64,000 bases of DNA, from NCBI GenBank assembly GCA_019720755.1, contig CP081303.1:4398501-4462500 (forward strand), in the 5' to 3' direction. This document shows, in pieces, positions 28,500 to 38,305 of the stretch (position 1 is its first letter; every line of letters starts with the position of its first letter). A model generated the notes under the pieces. That model made no database searches, was not told the DNA's origin, and saw only the letters and a list, made by a program, of their open reading frames with translations. The DNA comes from Prolixibacteraceae bacterium. Lineage in GTDB: Bacteria > Bacteroidota > Bacteroidia > Bacteroidales > Prolixibacteraceae. The position numbers and the translations under genes were made by a program.

Positions 28500-29492
28500 T
28501 TAAAGTATGGAAAATATGTAATAACAGTATGCCAGAACTAATATTGTTCCTTCTGTTCTTGTAAGAACTCCTCCTTTAAGATTTGTAATGCCAACTAAAT
28601 ATTCTTTATTCTTGAAATACTTTCTATTTCTACTAATAGGATATAAGAAAATTATAAGAATCATTGTCAAGACAAACATGTAACTAAAGTCGTAGTGAAA
28701 CTTGTTTACTGCCACATTTACTGGATGGATTGTTGCCGTAATGCCTAATACTCCAAGAATATTAAAGATATTAGATCCAATAATATTGCCGATACTAATA
28801 TCTGTTTCCCCTCTTAATGCAGCCATTACTGACGCTGTAAGTTCTGGAAGACTCGTTCCTATAGCGATAATTGTTACAGAAATAATACGTTCTGATATTC
28901 CAAGTCCTTTTGCGATCTCACTTGCTCCTCCAATCAGATTGTTAGATCCTAAAGTAAGTCCAATACACGACAATATGATAATAGCAATTGACTTCCAAGT
29001 GGGATACTTTGCTTCAATGATTTCAGACGCCTCTTTGCTCTTCATCGACGATTTAATGGATACCACAATATACAGGATAAGTGTTGTAGTAAGCACTATC
29101 CCATCTAATCTTGATATCTCGCTATCTCTCCCCAATAAGATAAATAGAATTGTAGCAATGAATAATGTTGGCCATCCAACTTTTAATGTCTCCGATTTTA
29201 CAGGTATTGCCATGATGATTGCTGTAAAACCTAGGACAAGTGCTATATTGGAAATATTTGATCCTACCACATTTCCTATTGCCATCTGAGTATGTCCCAT
29301 TATTGCAGACTTTAGACTGACAATAAGTTCTGGTGCAGAGGTTCCCATGGCTACGACAGTAGAGCCTACGATGAGTGTTGAGATCTTAAATTTCCTGGCG
29401 AGTTCAACACCTCCTTTAACAAGATAATCCCCACTTATGATTAGGATTATCATGCCAAAAATAAGTTGTATATATGGGTTGCTTCCTATCAT
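28500..29492 (-). CDS. Calcium/sodium antiporter (CaCA, YrbG-like)
   Basis: This 330-residue inner-membrane exchanger of the K+-independent CaCA family has about ten membrane helices. The two inverted alpha-repeats are obvious: MGTSAPELIVSLKSA in the first half and IGTSLPELTASVMAA in the second, each followed by a G-N-x-x-G-S-N-I motif (GNVVGSNISNIALVLG and GNIIGSNIFNILGVLG). These acidic and Asn residues coordinate Ca2+ and Na+. Its ATG overlaps the tatA stop codon by 4 nt, which ties it to that transcript. It probably exports Ca2+ with Na+ influx, consistent with a sodium-rich habitat suggested also by nhaD. Confidence 0.93.
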   Translation of the reverse strand: MIGSNPYIQLIFGMIILIISGDYLVKGGVELARKFKISTLIVGSTVVAMGTSAPELIVSLKSAIMGHTQMAIGNVVGSNISNIALVLGFTAIIMAIPVKSETLKVGWPTLFIATILFILLGRDSEISRLDGIVLTTTLILYIVVSIKSSMKSKEASEIIEAKYPTWKSIAIIILSCIGLTLGSNNLIGGASEIAKGLGISERIISVTIIAIGTSLPELTASVMAALRGETDISIGNIIGSNIFNILGVLGITATIHPVNVAVNKFHYDFSYMFVLTMILIIFLYPISRNRKYFKNKEYLVGITNLKGGVLTRTEGTILVLAYCYYIFSIL

Positions 29493-29770
29493 TTTAGGTT
29501 ATCCTTTAAATCCTTTTCAGTTTTCCGAATTTCATCTTCAATTGCTCTCCCACCTTCATTTAAGGTCTTTCGAACATCATTCACTTGATCTTTCACTCCA
29601 TCAGTATGTTCGTCAAACTCCTTCTTTATATCACTTGTTGCTTTTTTAAACTCTTTCATCGCTTTTCCTGCAGTCTTTGCTATTGATGGTATACTATCTG
29701 CTCCAAAAAAAAGTAGTGCAATAAGAAATACGATTGCCAATTCACTTCCACCGATAAATAATAACTCCAT
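29489..29770 (-). CDS. tatA: Twin-arginine translocase subunit TatA
   Basis: TatA oligomerises to form the pore for folded proteins in the twin-arginine pathway. The start at 29770 gives 93 residues beginning MELLFIGGSELAIVFLIALL, one short membrane helix, then the FFGADSIPSIAKTAGKAMKEFKKA amphipathic helix that marks TatA/Hcf106, and a charged tail. A longer frame to 29830 exists but its first codons overlap the secDF terminator, so it is rejected. No tatC is adjacent. The gene overlaps the following exchanger by 4 nt and lies downstream of secDF, placing parts of both export routes side by side. Confidence 0.9.
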   Translation of the reverse strand: MELLFIGGSELAIVFLIALLFFGADSIPSIAKTAGKAMKEFKKATSDIKKEFDEHTDGVKDQVNDVRKTLNEGGRAIEDEIRKTEKDLKDNLK

Positions 29771-29812
29771 ATGCTTGTGTTTCTCTTCGTTCTTTATAAC
29801 AAAGAAACAAAA

Positions 29813-29840
29813 AATCCCGATTGTTTTCACAATCGGGATT
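29813..29840 (-). terminator. Intrinsic terminator of secDF
   Basis: On the minus strand the perfect 12-bp stem AATCCCGATTGT / ACAATCGGGATT around GAAA is followed by TTTTTGTTTC, just after the secDF stop. Confidence 0.9.
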
Positions 29841-29875
29841 ATTTATCTTTTTTTTAATGAGAACCTAGTAGGTCC

Positions 29876-32815
29876 TTATTTTTTAGAGCTCATCGCTTTT
29901 TTTCTTGTATCATATGCAATTGGTGTTGCAATAAAGATTGAAGAGTAAGTACCTACAATCACACCAATAAGAAGTGCAAGTGTAAATCCTTTGATCGATG
30001 TTCCACCAAACAAAAAGATTGCAAGAAGAACTACAAAGGTAGATAATGAAGTACTAAAAGTACGACGTAAAGTACTACTCAATGCAGAATCAATTACCTC
30101 TTCACGATTACGCTTTGGGTGTAGACCAATATACTCACGTAGACGGTCAAATACTACCACAGTATCGTTAATAGAGTAACCTACCACCGTCAGGATTGCA
30201 GCAATGAATGATTGATCAATATCCAGTGAAAATGGAAGTATGCCATCAAACAAAGAGAAGAATCCTAGTACAATCAATGAGTCATGGGCAAGTGCGGCTA
30301 CTGCACCAACACCATATTGCCATTCACTAAATCTTAGTAAGATATATAGGAAAATAATAACTAAGGAGAAGAAGATAGAGATTAATGCATCTTTCTTAAT
30401 ATCATCAGAAATTGTTGGTCCCACTTTTTGTGAACTTACACGATCCATTTTCAGGAAGTGATCTTTACTAGGTGTATTCTTAAAGAATGATTTACATCCA
30501 TCATAAAGAACTGATTCAATTTGATCGTCTACATTTATACCATCTTCATTAATTCTGAAGTCAGTTGTAATACGAACTTGATTGTCCTCACCAAAAGTTT
30601 TTACCTCTGGTGTTCCTTCAAATCCTTTTGTCAAAGATTTTGCTACATCTTCTACTTTAACTGGTTGGTCGAAACGAACAACATAAGTACGTCCTCCTTG
30701 GAAGTCGATACTGTAGTTTAAACCTTTTGTTGCAAGGGACACAATAGAAATAAGCAAAAGAATTGTTGAAATTATATAAGCAACTTTTCTCTTACCAATA
30801 AATTTGATCTTAGTTTTTGTTAACCAGTTCTCTGTCATCGATGTTACGAACTTAAGATCTTTACCTTTCTCGAGACGACGTTCGATAACCAAGCGAGTAA
30901 TATAGATACCACACCATAATGAAGTAACAATACCAATAATCAATGTTGTTGCAAATCCTTTGATTGGACCTGAACCGAAGTAGAATAGTACAATACCTGT
31001 TAGTAATGTTGTAACCTGTCCATCGATAATTGCTGATAATGCATTGTTATAACCATCAGTTACAGCAAGTCTAAGGCCTTTCCCACTTCTCAACTCTTCT
31101 TGTATGCGCTCATAAATAAGTACATTCGCATCCACAGACATACCAATTGTTAAGACGATACCTGCAATACCAGGAAGTGTTAATACCGCTTTGAAACATG
31201 CTAGAATACCAATTACAAAGAATAGGTTGGCAATTAATGCAATATCTGCCACTAAACCAGCTCCTGTACTGTAAAAGAAAAGCATATAAACAAGGATCAA
31301 TACAAATGCAATTGCAAATGAGTAAAATCCTGCCTGGATAGATTCTTTTCCTAATGTTGGACCTACCATCTCCTCCTGAACAATATGTGCTGGAGCAGGA
31401 AGTTTACCAGACTTAAGCATGTTCGCTAAATCTTTTGCCTCTTCAATAGAGAAGTTTCCTGTAATTTGAGAACGACCTCCTGTAATTGCATTTTGTACGT
31501 TTGGTGCACTCTGTACATAACCGTCAAGAACAATTGCAATGGATTTGTTGATATTCTCTCTTGTAAGCCTAGCCCAAGCTTTAGATCCTTCTGCATTCAT
31601 TGTCATTGACACCTCACTGCTTGCTTGATTTTGTCCAAAGTCTTGTCGTGCATCTATGATAACATCTCCAGTAAGTGGTGCTTGTCCATCACGATTTGTA
31701 GCTTTCAAGGCATACATTTGGTATACGCTACCACCTTTTTGAGTTGGTTGTGCTCCCCATGAAAGCTTCATTGTAGAAGGAATCATGCTTTTGATCTCAG
31801 GCATAGCCAATATCTTATTGATCTTTGCTGTATCTTTAACATGAGCCATTCCAACTACTGGTCCAGGATATGCTTGTCCTGTTTGAGATATCATTGGATT
31901 TAAAATACGGAATAATGGAGCACGTTTCATCATGTCCATCTCTGTCTGAGTAGAATCGTTTTGTAGTTCATCTACCAAACCAGCCTCTTTATCGTCTTTT
32001 TTCTCCTCTGCTTTTGCTTCTTTGTTTGGAGCCTGAGCTTCGTTATATTCGTAAAGACGTTGGTTCAATTGACCAAGAACTGGTGCTACTTCAGGATTTG
32101 AATAAGTTTCCCAAAACTCCAATTTAGCAGTTCCCTGTAACAGTTTACGAACACGCTCAGGATCTTTAATACCTGGAAGTTCTACAAGGATACGACCTTT
32201 TGTTTGAAGCTGCTGAATGTTCGGTTGAGCAACACCAAAACGGTCGATACGAGAACGAAGGATATTGAATGAGTTAGAGATAGCTGCATCTGTTTCTTCG
32301 TCTATAACCTTAAGTACAGAAGCATTTGTGTCGTTGAACTTAACTTTATCACGTAGCTCCATTGTACTGAAGATCGGTGCAAGTTTTTTTCCTGGTGCTA
32401 CCTCTTCAAAAGCTCTCCCAAAAAGAGTCACGAAATCGTCTTGACTATCTTTTTGATCTTCGATTGCTTTGTTCATGGCAGCAACAAAATCTTTGTTTTT
32501 GCTATTATTTGAAAGCGATTTTACGATTTCAGGAACCGATACTTCAAGAGTTACGTTCATTCCACCTTTCAAGTCAAGACCAAGGTTAATCTCTTGTTCT
32601 TTCACTTCTTTGTAGGTAAATTTCTTCACTCCGAGGTTTAGTACTGGCTGTCCTGAGATAGAGTCTAGGTAGAATCTTTCTTTGGTAACATCCCCTTTCG
32701 CATACTCTTTCGCGTCATTCTCGACCTGCTTTGCTTTACGCGTAAAGTTAAGCTGGTACAGACAAATAAAGGCCACAAGAATTGTCAAAAGCCTTATTGC
32801 TCCTTTGTTCTGCAT
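29876..32815 (-). CDS. secDF: Protein translocase subunit SecDF (fused)
   Basis: SecDF uses the proton gradient to help pull proteins through SecYEG into the periplasm. The 979-residue protein is the SecD-SecF fusion common in Bacteroidota. The SecD half has an N-terminal helix, GLDLKGGMNVTLEV, the P1 domain (with a long charged insert near residues 265-290 rich in Lys, Glu and Asp) and ITGNFSIEEAKDLANMLKSGKLP, then six helices including GMSVDANVLIYERIQEEL. The SecF half begins near residue 675 with GLNYSIDFQGGRTYVVRF and has GYSINDTVVVFDRLREYI. Conserved membrane acidic residues are present in both halves. It starts its own transcript and ends in a strong terminator. Confidence 0.96.
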   Translation of the reverse strand: MQNKGAIRLLTILVAFICLYQLNFTRKAKQVENDAKEYAKGDVTKERFYLDSISGQPVLNLGVKKFTYKEVKEQEINLGLDLKGGMNVTLEVSVPEIVKSLSNNSKNKDFVAAMNKAIEDQKDSQDDFVTLFGRAFEEVAPGKKLAPIFSTMELRDKVKFNDTNASVLKVIDEETDAAISNSFNILRSRIDRFGVAQPNIQQLQTKGRILVELPGIKDPERVRKLLQGTAKLEFWETYSNPEVAPVLGQLNQRLYEYNEAQAPNKEAKAEEKKDDKEAGLVDELQNDSTQTEMDMMKRAPLFRILNPMISQTGQAYPGPVVGMAHVKDTAKINKILAMPEIKSMIPSTMKLSWGAQPTQKGGSVYQMYALKATNRDGQAPLTGDVIIDARQDFGQNQASSEVSMTMNAEGSKAWARLTRENINKSIAIVLDGYVQSAPNVQNAITGGRSQITGNFSIEEAKDLANMLKSGKLPAPAHIVQEEMVGPTLGKESIQAGFYSFAIAFVLILVYMLFFYSTGAGLVADIALIANLFFVIGILACFKAVLTLPGIAGIVLTIGMSVDANVLIYERIQEELRSGKGLRLAVTDGYNNALSAIIDGQVTTLLTGIVLFYFGSGPIKGFATTLIIGIVTSLWCGIYITRLVIERRLEKGKDLKFVTSMTENWLTKTKIKFIGKRKVAYIISTILLLISIVSLATKGLNYSIDFQGGRTYVVRFDQPVKVEDVAKSLTKGFEGTPEVKTFGEDNQVRITTDFRINEDGINVDDQIESVLYDGCKSFFKNTPSKDHFLKMDRVSSQKVGPTISDDIKKDALISIFFSLVIIFLYILLRFSEWQYGVGAVAALAHDSLIVLGFFSLFDGILPFSLDIDQSFIAAILTVVGYSINDTVVVFDRLREYIGLHPKRNREEVIDSALSSTLRRTFSTSLSTFVVLLAIFLFGGTSIKGFTLALLIGVIVGTYSSIFIATPIAYDTRKKAMSSKK

Positions 32816-32940
32816 TGGATCTGGATTTAATTTTGTATTATCTAATTGTTTTCTTCTAAATTCACGTTGAACGCAAATATATCTAAATTTTTTGTATTAC
32901 CATCTTTTATATATTACGTTTCCTATCGAATCTCAATGTT

Positions 32941-33378
32941 TTACCTAATGTTTTTTAACCTGATCTTCAGTTTTGCTAGATCTATTACGGCTTTGTTGTC
33001 TACCAATAAGTCACAACCAATGATTCCACAAATCTTGATGTCTGCCTGTGTTTGGTATATCTCATTTACATGATTTAATGGAATTACAACGCAATCTATA
33101 TTTTCAAATAAATGTCCTTCAATATCTATGATCTGGGCATTCCCCTTTTTAGTCTCTACTTGATTTTCTAAAACTCCAACAGCGGCTTGTGTGGTAGATT
33201 CAAATACAATCTCAAAATGATCACTACAATTAGTGTCAATCACAGAGGTGCTAGCTCCTGTGTCGATGATCCACCAATAACCAGGAGCAAGGCGATTTTT
33301 ACACACAATATGAACTCCATCTTCATCAATATTGACTACTTCAATAGGGAACTCTCTTCTTGAATATTTCCAATTCAT
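32941..33378 (-). CDS. Retropepsin-like aspartic protease (clan AA)
   Basis: This 145-residue single-domain protein has the active-site motif WWIIDTGASTSVID near residues 35-48 and a C-terminal GIIGCDLL hydrophobic-hydrophobic-Gly motif, the two marks of retropepsin-like proteases that act as dimers. No signal peptide or membrane segment is seen. Bacterial members of this size have few characterised roles. Its stop is about 125 nt upstream of secDF and it lies downstream of mdh on the same strand, separated from mdh's gene end by a terminator. It could be an inactive binding domain, but the D-T-G-A residues are intact. Confidence 0.82.
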   Translation of the reverse strand: MNWKYSRREFPIEVVNIDEDGVHIVCKNRLAPGYWWIIDTGASTSVIDTNCSDHFEIVFESTTQAAVGVLENQVETKKGNAQIIDIEGHLFENIDCVVIPLNHVNEIYQTQADIKICGIIGCDLLVDNKAVIDLAKLKIRLKNIR

Positions 33379-33391
33379 AAACTAAAGGTAT

Positions 33392-33425
33392 AAAAAAAGA
33401 GGATGACTTATGCCATCCTCTCTTT
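33392..33425 (-). terminator. Intrinsic terminator of mdh
   Basis: On the minus strand the arms GAGGATG and CATCCTC are followed by TTTTTTTAT, just past the mdh stop. Confidence 0.85.
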
Positions 33426-33453
33426 CTTATATGTTAATTAAAATAGAAATGAA

Positions 33454-34386
33454 TTATCCATTGATACGATCTAATACAGACATTACTTCACGTACGTGTC
33501 CTTCAGAATCTTTCAAAAGCTTCATCTCATCTTCATTCAGTTGAAGTTCGATCACTTTCTCCACTCCATTTTTACCTAGGATAACAGGAACTCCTAAATA
33601 GCAATTATCGATTCCATATTCTCCTTCAAGTTTCATGCAAACTGGGAAAACACGTCTTTGATCTTTAACAATCGCTTCTACCATTTGAGCTGCAGCTGAT
33701 CCCGGTGCATACCATGCTGATGTTCCCATCAACTTAACAAGTTCTCCACCACCAGTTTTTGTTCTGTTTACAATCGCTTCAAGTTTGTCTTCTTCGATTA
33801 ACTCAGTAACTGGAATACCACCAACGGTTGTATAGCGTGGAAGTGGTACCATAGAGTCACCATGTCCACCCATCAAAACAGCCTGGATATCTTTTGGCGA
33901 AACATTAAGTGCTTCTGCTAAGAATGCACGATAACGAGCAGTGTCAAGAATACCAGCCATTCCAATCACTTTTGTACGTGGAAGTTTAGACGTGATATGT
34001 GCTTGATAGGTCATTACATCAAGAGGATTCGACACAATGATGATAATTGCCTCTGGTGATTGAGCAATAATACTCTCTGTTACTTGCTTCACAATACCAG
34101 CATTCGTCTGAATTAAATCATCACGACTCATACCTGGTTTACGTGGCAAACCAGAAGTAATAACCACTACATCTGAATCTTTTGTTTTAGTGTAGTCATT
34201 TGTTGAACCTACTGTTCTTGTATCATATGAGTTGATTGGTGCTTTTTGCCAAATGTCAAGTGCTTTACCTTCAGCTACACCCTCTTTGATATCTACAATT
34301 ACTACTTCGTTTACTACTTCGCGATAAGCTAGTACGTCTGCGCATGTTGCTCCAACATTTCCCGCTCCAACAACTGTTACCTTCAT
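33454..34386 (-). CDS. mdh: Malate dehydrogenase
   Basis: Mdh interconverts malate and oxaloacetate with NAD in the citric acid cycle. The 310 residues belong to the LDH-like (type 3) MDH group. The NAD-binding glycine motif VVGAGNVGATCADVLA is at the N-terminus, with Asp of VIVDIKEG fixing NAD rather than NADP. The mobile-loop arginines lie in SGLPRKPGMSRDDLI; the Arg next to KPGM selects malate over lactate. The catalytic His is in LMGGHGDSMVPL. It is a single-gene transcript between a 264-nt upstream gap and a terminator. Confidence 0.96.
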   Translation of the reverse strand: MKVTVVGAGNVGATCADVLAYREVVNEVVIVDIKEGVAEGKALDIWQKAPINSYDTRTVGSTNDYTKTKDSDVVVITSGLPRKPGMSRDDLIQTNAGIVKQVTESIIAQSPEAIIIIVSNPLDVMTYQAHITSKLPRTKVIGMAGILDTARYRAFLAEALNVSPKDIQAVLMGGHGDSMVPLPRYTTVGGIPVTELIEEDKLEAIVNRTKTGGGELVKLMGTSAWYAPGSAAAQMVEAIVKDQRRVFPVCMKLEGEYGIDNCYLGVPVILGKNGVEKVIELQLNEDEMKLLKDSEGHVREVMSVLDRING

Positions 34387-34650
34387 CTATTCAGTTTTTT
34401 GGTGTTTAATTTATCTTGAAAAACTATACAAAATCTTCCTAAATCTATATCTGTCAAATATAAATTAGTTAATCGATTAAAAAAAGCAATCCTTTGCTTT
34501 TTGTATTCTAAAAAACAACTTGTTCTGCCTCCTTGTTAAAATAGCAATGTAGGGTGGATTTAAATACGATTTTTATCACAATTTTCTTTGTTTTTAATCT
34601 CCCCGTTTGTTGTAAAGATTCGTACGTTATTCTCTATTTTATCTCAAATG

Positions 34651-35313
34651 TTATAATAACTTTCCTAAATTGTCAAATTTATTGGAATAGTCTTCTATTG
34701 TGGTCTTTATTACCTCAATAGCATCCTCTCGACCATAAATTTCTGCTATTTCTGAATTCCTCTCTTCCCCAGGAATATCTTTATATGTTAAGAAATAGTG
34801 CTTTAGTCTAGAGATTATATTAGCTGGGACTTCACTGATGTCAGTCATCTGTCCATAAACAAAATCCTCACTTAATACTGCGATGACTTTGTCGTCCGCT
34901 TCATTCCCATCTATCATTCTAAAACCACCAATCGGTCTTGCTGTAACTAGGATATCTCCGTGAGAAATCTCCTTTTCTGTTAGAACAATAATATCCAAAG
35001 GGTCCCCATCTCCTTTGATACCTTCACGTCCAGTTTTTTTACAACATAGCTCTCCTAAGGACTCTCCACAATATGTTTGTGGTACAAACCCATAGAGTGC
35101 TGGTACATGATTTGAGTACTTTTGTGGTCTATCAATCTTTAGATACCCCGACTCTTTATCCACTTCGTATTTTACAGTATCGGTACTTACCACTTCGATG
35201 TAACTTGTTACAACGTTTGGAGCATCTTTCCCGATAAAGACCCCGTGCCAAGGATGCGATTTGTAACGCAAGCCCATTAAGCGACCAATAGGATCCGCAA
35301 ATCTATCTGCCAT
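34651..35313 (-). CDS. ppa: Inorganic pyrophosphatase (family I)
   Basis: The enzyme hydrolyses pyrophosphate to phosphate and pulls biosynthetic reactions forward. The 220 residues carry the family I metal-binding signature GDGDPLDIIVLTEKEI with its three aspartates, and a preceding YGFVPQTYCGE segment typical of Bacteroidota enzymes. The DKVIAVLSEDFVYG stretch contributes a further acidic residue. It is longer than the 175-residue E. coli enzyme, with an N-terminal extension beginning MADRFADPIGRLMGLRYKSH, as is usual in this phylum. It appears to be transcribed alone. Confidence 0.94.
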   Translation of the reverse strand: MADRFADPIGRLMGLRYKSHPWHGVFIGKDAPNVVTSYIEVVSTDTVKYEVDKESGYLKIDRPQKYSNHVPALYGFVPQTYCGESLGELCCKKTGREGIKGDGDPLDIIVLTEKEISHGDILVTARPIGGFRMIDGNEADDKVIAVLSEDFVYGQMTDISEVPANIISRLKHYFLTYKDIPGEERNSEIAEIYGREDAIEVIKTTIEDYSNKFDNLGKLL

Positions 35314-35512
35314 ATTATCGTATTTTTAATTCATCACTTCTTACAAAGGTAGGAATTAATATTTTTCAGCCCTTTCTTAATTGCTATTAAATACGTGGTA
35401 TTCCGTTGATTTATAGTAATCTTTTTCGTTTTTATGGTTTATGAATGGTATACAATCGATTGCTTAAAATTAGATATTACTTTGTTGCGATTTAACATCT
35501 ATGGAATGAACT

Positions 35513-35550
35513 AAGAAGGGCTATCATTTAAAACAATGATAGCCCTTCTT
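35513..35550 (-). terminator. Intrinsic terminator of pseudouridine synthase gene
   Basis: A perfect 16-bp stem, AAGAAGGGCTATCATT with AATGATAGCCCTTCTT, lies 20 nt past the stop at 35571. Confidence 0.85.
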
Positions 35551-35570
35551 TATTATTATTATAACTCCTA

Positions 35571-36590
35571 TTAGAAATTACCCATTTTTAGGAATGCGAT
35601 CTCCTCAGTAGTAAGATTTCTCCATTTTCCTCTAGGAAGGTTTAGCTTTGTCAAACCACAGAAATAAACACGATCTAGTTTCGTTACTTTATAACCCAAA
35701 GATGAGAAAATACGGCGAACAATACGGTTTTTTCCTGAGTGGATCTCAATACCGACTTGACGTGTGTCATTTTGATCAACATAGCTTACTGCATCTGCTT
35801 TCACAAAGCCATCCTCAAGATTTAAACCTTCTAATATTTGTCTAATATGATTTTTGGTAACCTTTTTATCACAAAAAACATGATAGATCTTTTTACGGTT
35901 GTATTTTGGATGGGTAAGTCTTGTTGTTAAATCTCCATCATTAGTAAAAAGAAGCAATCCTGTTGTCTCTTTATCTAAACGCCCCACAGGATATAATCTC
36001 TCTTTACAAGCACTAGAAACTAGCTCCATTACAGTCTTCTCCGCATGAGGATCTTCCACTGTCGTAACAAAACCTTTTGGTTTATTCAATAAGACATATT
36101 TTTTTTGCTCAGCAGTGATCTTCTCTCCAGAAAAGTTAACTTCATCACCCGGTTTCACTCGTAGGCCCATCTCTGTGACAACTTTCCCATTTACTGTCAC
36201 TACTCCAGATGCTATATATGTGTCTGCATCTCTACGAGAACATATACCTGCGTTTGCAATAAAACGATTTAGACGTATCGTATCATCGGTACGTGTACTT
36301 ATATTTGAGTTTTTACGGATACGTTTTTGAGATCCTTTTGAGATTTCAGCATAGTTAGGTTTTTGTTTAAAAACCTTCCCATCGTTAGAAAGATATTTAT
36401 CTGACTCTTTCTCTTCTTGTTTGAAATGGCGTGGAGTTCTTTGAGACTTTCTTGCATTTCTATCATCCCTTCCTCGACCTGTTGCGTTCGAAGAATCATT
36501 TGATTTTGTTTTTCCAACTCTTTTACCAGATCCAGTACCTCTCTTTTCGACGGTCCTTTTTGAATCTCGGTCCTGTCTTCTATCTCTCAT
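35571..36590 (-). CDS. rRNA pseudouridine synthase, RluB/RsuA type, with basic N-terminal tail
   Basis: The enzyme isomerises a specific uridine of rRNA to pseudouridine. Residues ~105-165 form an S4 RNA-binding domain (IRLNRFIANAGICSRRDADTYI). Residues ~170-335 form the catalytic domain, with LNKPKGFVTTVEDPH and the active-site Asp in YPVGRLDKETTGLLLFTNDGDL, of which GRLDKETTG is the signature. The first ~100 residues are a low-complexity Arg/Lys/Ser/Asp-rich tail without a recognisable fold, common in Bacteroidota members and probably RNA-binding. The family members RluB, RluF and RsuA cannot be separated with certainty here, though the ending SLGYKVTKLDRVYFCGL fits RluB. Confidence 0.9.
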   Translation of the reverse strand: MRDRRQDRDSKRTVEKRGTGSGKRVGKTKSNDSSNATGRGRDDRNARKSQRTPRHFKQEEKESDKYLSNDGKVFKQKPNYAEISKGSQKRIRKNSNISTRTDDTIRLNRFIANAGICSRRDADTYIASGVVTVNGKVVTEMGLRVKPGDEVNFSGEKITAEQKKYVLLNKPKGFVTTVEDPHAEKTVMELVSSACKERLYPVGRLDKETTGLLLFTNDGDLTTRLTHPKYNRKKIYHVFCDKKVTKNHIRQILEGLNLEDGFVKADAVSYVDQNDTRQVGIEIHSGKNRIVRRIFSSLGYKVTKLDRVYFCGLTKLNLPRGKWRNLTTEEIAFLKMGNF

Positions 36591-36851
36591 AATTTTATAT
36601 TTTTTCAGAGACGATTTATTGTTAAGTGTCTCTAAACCAGTTTTCTAATAATGCTTCTTGATAAATCGAGCACAAAGATGGATATTTTTTTTGATATGTA
36701 GTACCTTTAATGGTTCCATAATGTAAAAAAAGTATCCTTTTTTTTCTTATTATTCAAGATAAGTACTTTATGATACATAATTCTCTTAATTCGTTGTTAT
36801 TAGGACATAAAATAATCAAATTTGTAGCTTAATTAAAAATTTTAAACCAAG

Positions 36852-38234
36852 ATGACTCTTATTAAATCAATCTCGGGTATCCGTGGAACTATCGGTGGTA
36901 GAGCGGGAGAAGGACTAAGTCCATTAGATGTTGTGAAGTTCACTGCTTCTTATAGTACATTTATGCAATCACAAGCTGGCAAAAAAAAAATGCGTATTGT
37001 GGTTGGTCGTGATGCACGTATTTCTGGCGAAATGGTTAATTCGTTAGTTGTAGGTACACTAATGGGAATGGGAGTGGACGTTGTGAATATCGGTCTTGCA
37101 ACTACTCCTACTACTGAACTTGCTGTAACTGCTGAAAATGCAGATGGTGGTATTATTCTTACAGCAAGTCATAATCCCAAGCAATGGAATGCCTTGAAAC
37201 TTCTTAATGCGGATGGTGAGTTTTTAAATGATAAGGCTGGAAAAGAGATCCTTTCGATTGCAGATAGCGAATCTTTTACTTTTGCTGAGGTCGATGATTT
37301 GGGTATCGTGACAGAAAAAGATTATACTGACTATCACGTAGATCATGTATTAAATCTTGATCTTGTTGATGTAGAGGTAATTAAGGCAGCGAACTTTAAG
37401 GTGGCTATTGATTCAGTCAATTCTGTCGGAGGTATTGCTATTCCTAAACTATTAAAAGCATTAGGCGTAGAAAAAACTGTAGAGATCAACTGTGAAGCAA
37501 CAGGACACTTTGCACACGTTCCTGAGCCTCTTCCAGAAAACTTGGTTGAGACTTCAGAAATTATCAATAAAGAGGGTGTAGATGTTGGTTTTGTTGTCGA
37601 TCCTGATGTGGATAGATTGGCTATCATCAATGAAGATGGATCCATGTTTAATGAAGAGTATACATTGGCTGCTGTCGCCGATTATGTTCTTTCTAAAACC
37701 CCTGGAAACACGGTTTCAAATCTATCTTCTTCTCGTGTACTACGTGATGTGACAGAAAAATATGGATGTAGCTATGCTGCTTCTGCTGTTGGTGAGGTAA
37801 ATGTTGTGGCACAAATGAAAGCGACCAATGCAATTATTGGTGGTGAAGGTAATGGAGGGGTGATATATCCTACTAGCCATTCTGGTCGTGATGCATTGGT
37901 TGGTATCGGACTATTCTTAACTCACTTAGCAAATAAGAAGATGAAGTGTTCTGAATTGAGAGCAACTTACCCATCTTACTTTATCTCTAAGAATAAAATT
38001 CAGTTAACACCAGAGATCGATGTAGATCAGATTTTAGCTGAAATGGAGAAGAAGTATTCTAATGAGCAAGTAAACAATATTGATGGTGTTAAGATTGATT
38101 TTGCTGATCGTTGGGTTCATCTAAGAAAATCAAATACAGAGCCAATTATTCGTATCTATTCGGAAGCACCATCGATGGATCAAGCTGATGCTTTGGCTAA
38201 TGCTATTATAGAGGATATCAAAGGTCTTATTTAA
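36852..38234 (+). CDS. glmM: Phosphoglucosamine mutase
   Basis: GlmM converts glucosamine-6-phosphate to glucosamine-1-phosphate on the way to UDP-GlcNAc, needed for peptidoglycan and LPS. The 460-residue alpha-D-phosphohexomutase begins SISGIRGTIGG, has the phosphoserine loop ILTASHNPKQWNALKL, the metal-binding DPDVDRLAI, the sugar-selecting GGEGNGGVIYP and the phosphate-binding RKSNTEPIIRIYSEA. The GEGN(G) form and Bacteroidota context favour GlmM, but phosphomannomutase activity is possible. It is divergent from the pseudouridine synthase gene, with about 260 nt between them for promoters, and ends in a terminator. Confidence 0.88.
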   Translation: MTLIKSISGIRGTIGGRAGEGLSPLDVVKFTASYSTFMQSQAGKKKMRIVVGRDARISGEMVNSLVVGTLMGMGVDVVNIGLATTPTTELAVTAENADGGIILTASHNPKQWNALKLLNADGEFLNDKAGKEILSIADSESFTFAEVDDLGIVTEKDYTDYHVDHVLNLDLVDVEVIKAANFKVAIDSVNSVGGIAIPKLLKALGVEKTVEINCEATGHFAHVPEPLPENLVETSEIINKEGVDVGFVVDPDVDRLAIINEDGSMFNEEYTLAAVADYVLSKTPGNTVSNLSSSRVLRDVTEKYGCSYAASAVGEVNVVAQMKATNAIIGGEGNGGVIYPTSHSGRDALVGIGLFLTHLANKKMKCSELRATYPSYFISKNKIQLTPEIDVDQILAEMEKKYSNEQVNNIDGVKIDFADRWVHLRKSNTEPIIRIYSEAPSMDQADALANAIIEDIKGLI

Positions 38235-38245
38235 TTGTATTATAT

Positions 38246-38296
38246 AAAGAGGTAATTGGATTTCACAATTTGGGTATCCTTACCTCTTTATTTTTT
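38246..38296 (+). terminator. Intrinsic terminator of glmM
   Basis: Arms AAAGAGGTAA and TTACCTCTTT with a ~24-nt loop are followed by ATTTTTT. On the other strand it may also serve the small HTH gene ending at 38306. Confidence 0.78.
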
Positions 38297-38305
38297 GAGG
38301 CTATT

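Noticed and set aside
28702-29289. 195-codon plus-strand frame opposite the Ca2+/Na+ antiporter
   Set aside because: It is the antisense shadow of a clear CaCA gene with both alpha-repeats, and it has no family similarity of its own.
29771-29830. Upstream extension of tatA to an earlier ATG
   Set aside because: The extra 20 codons run through the secDF terminator hairpin, and TatA proteins start directly at the MELLFIGG-like segment.
34387-34650. tRNA or other structured RNA between mdh and ppa
   Set aside because: No cloverleaf, CCA end or strong hairpin was seen; the stretch is AT-rich spacer.
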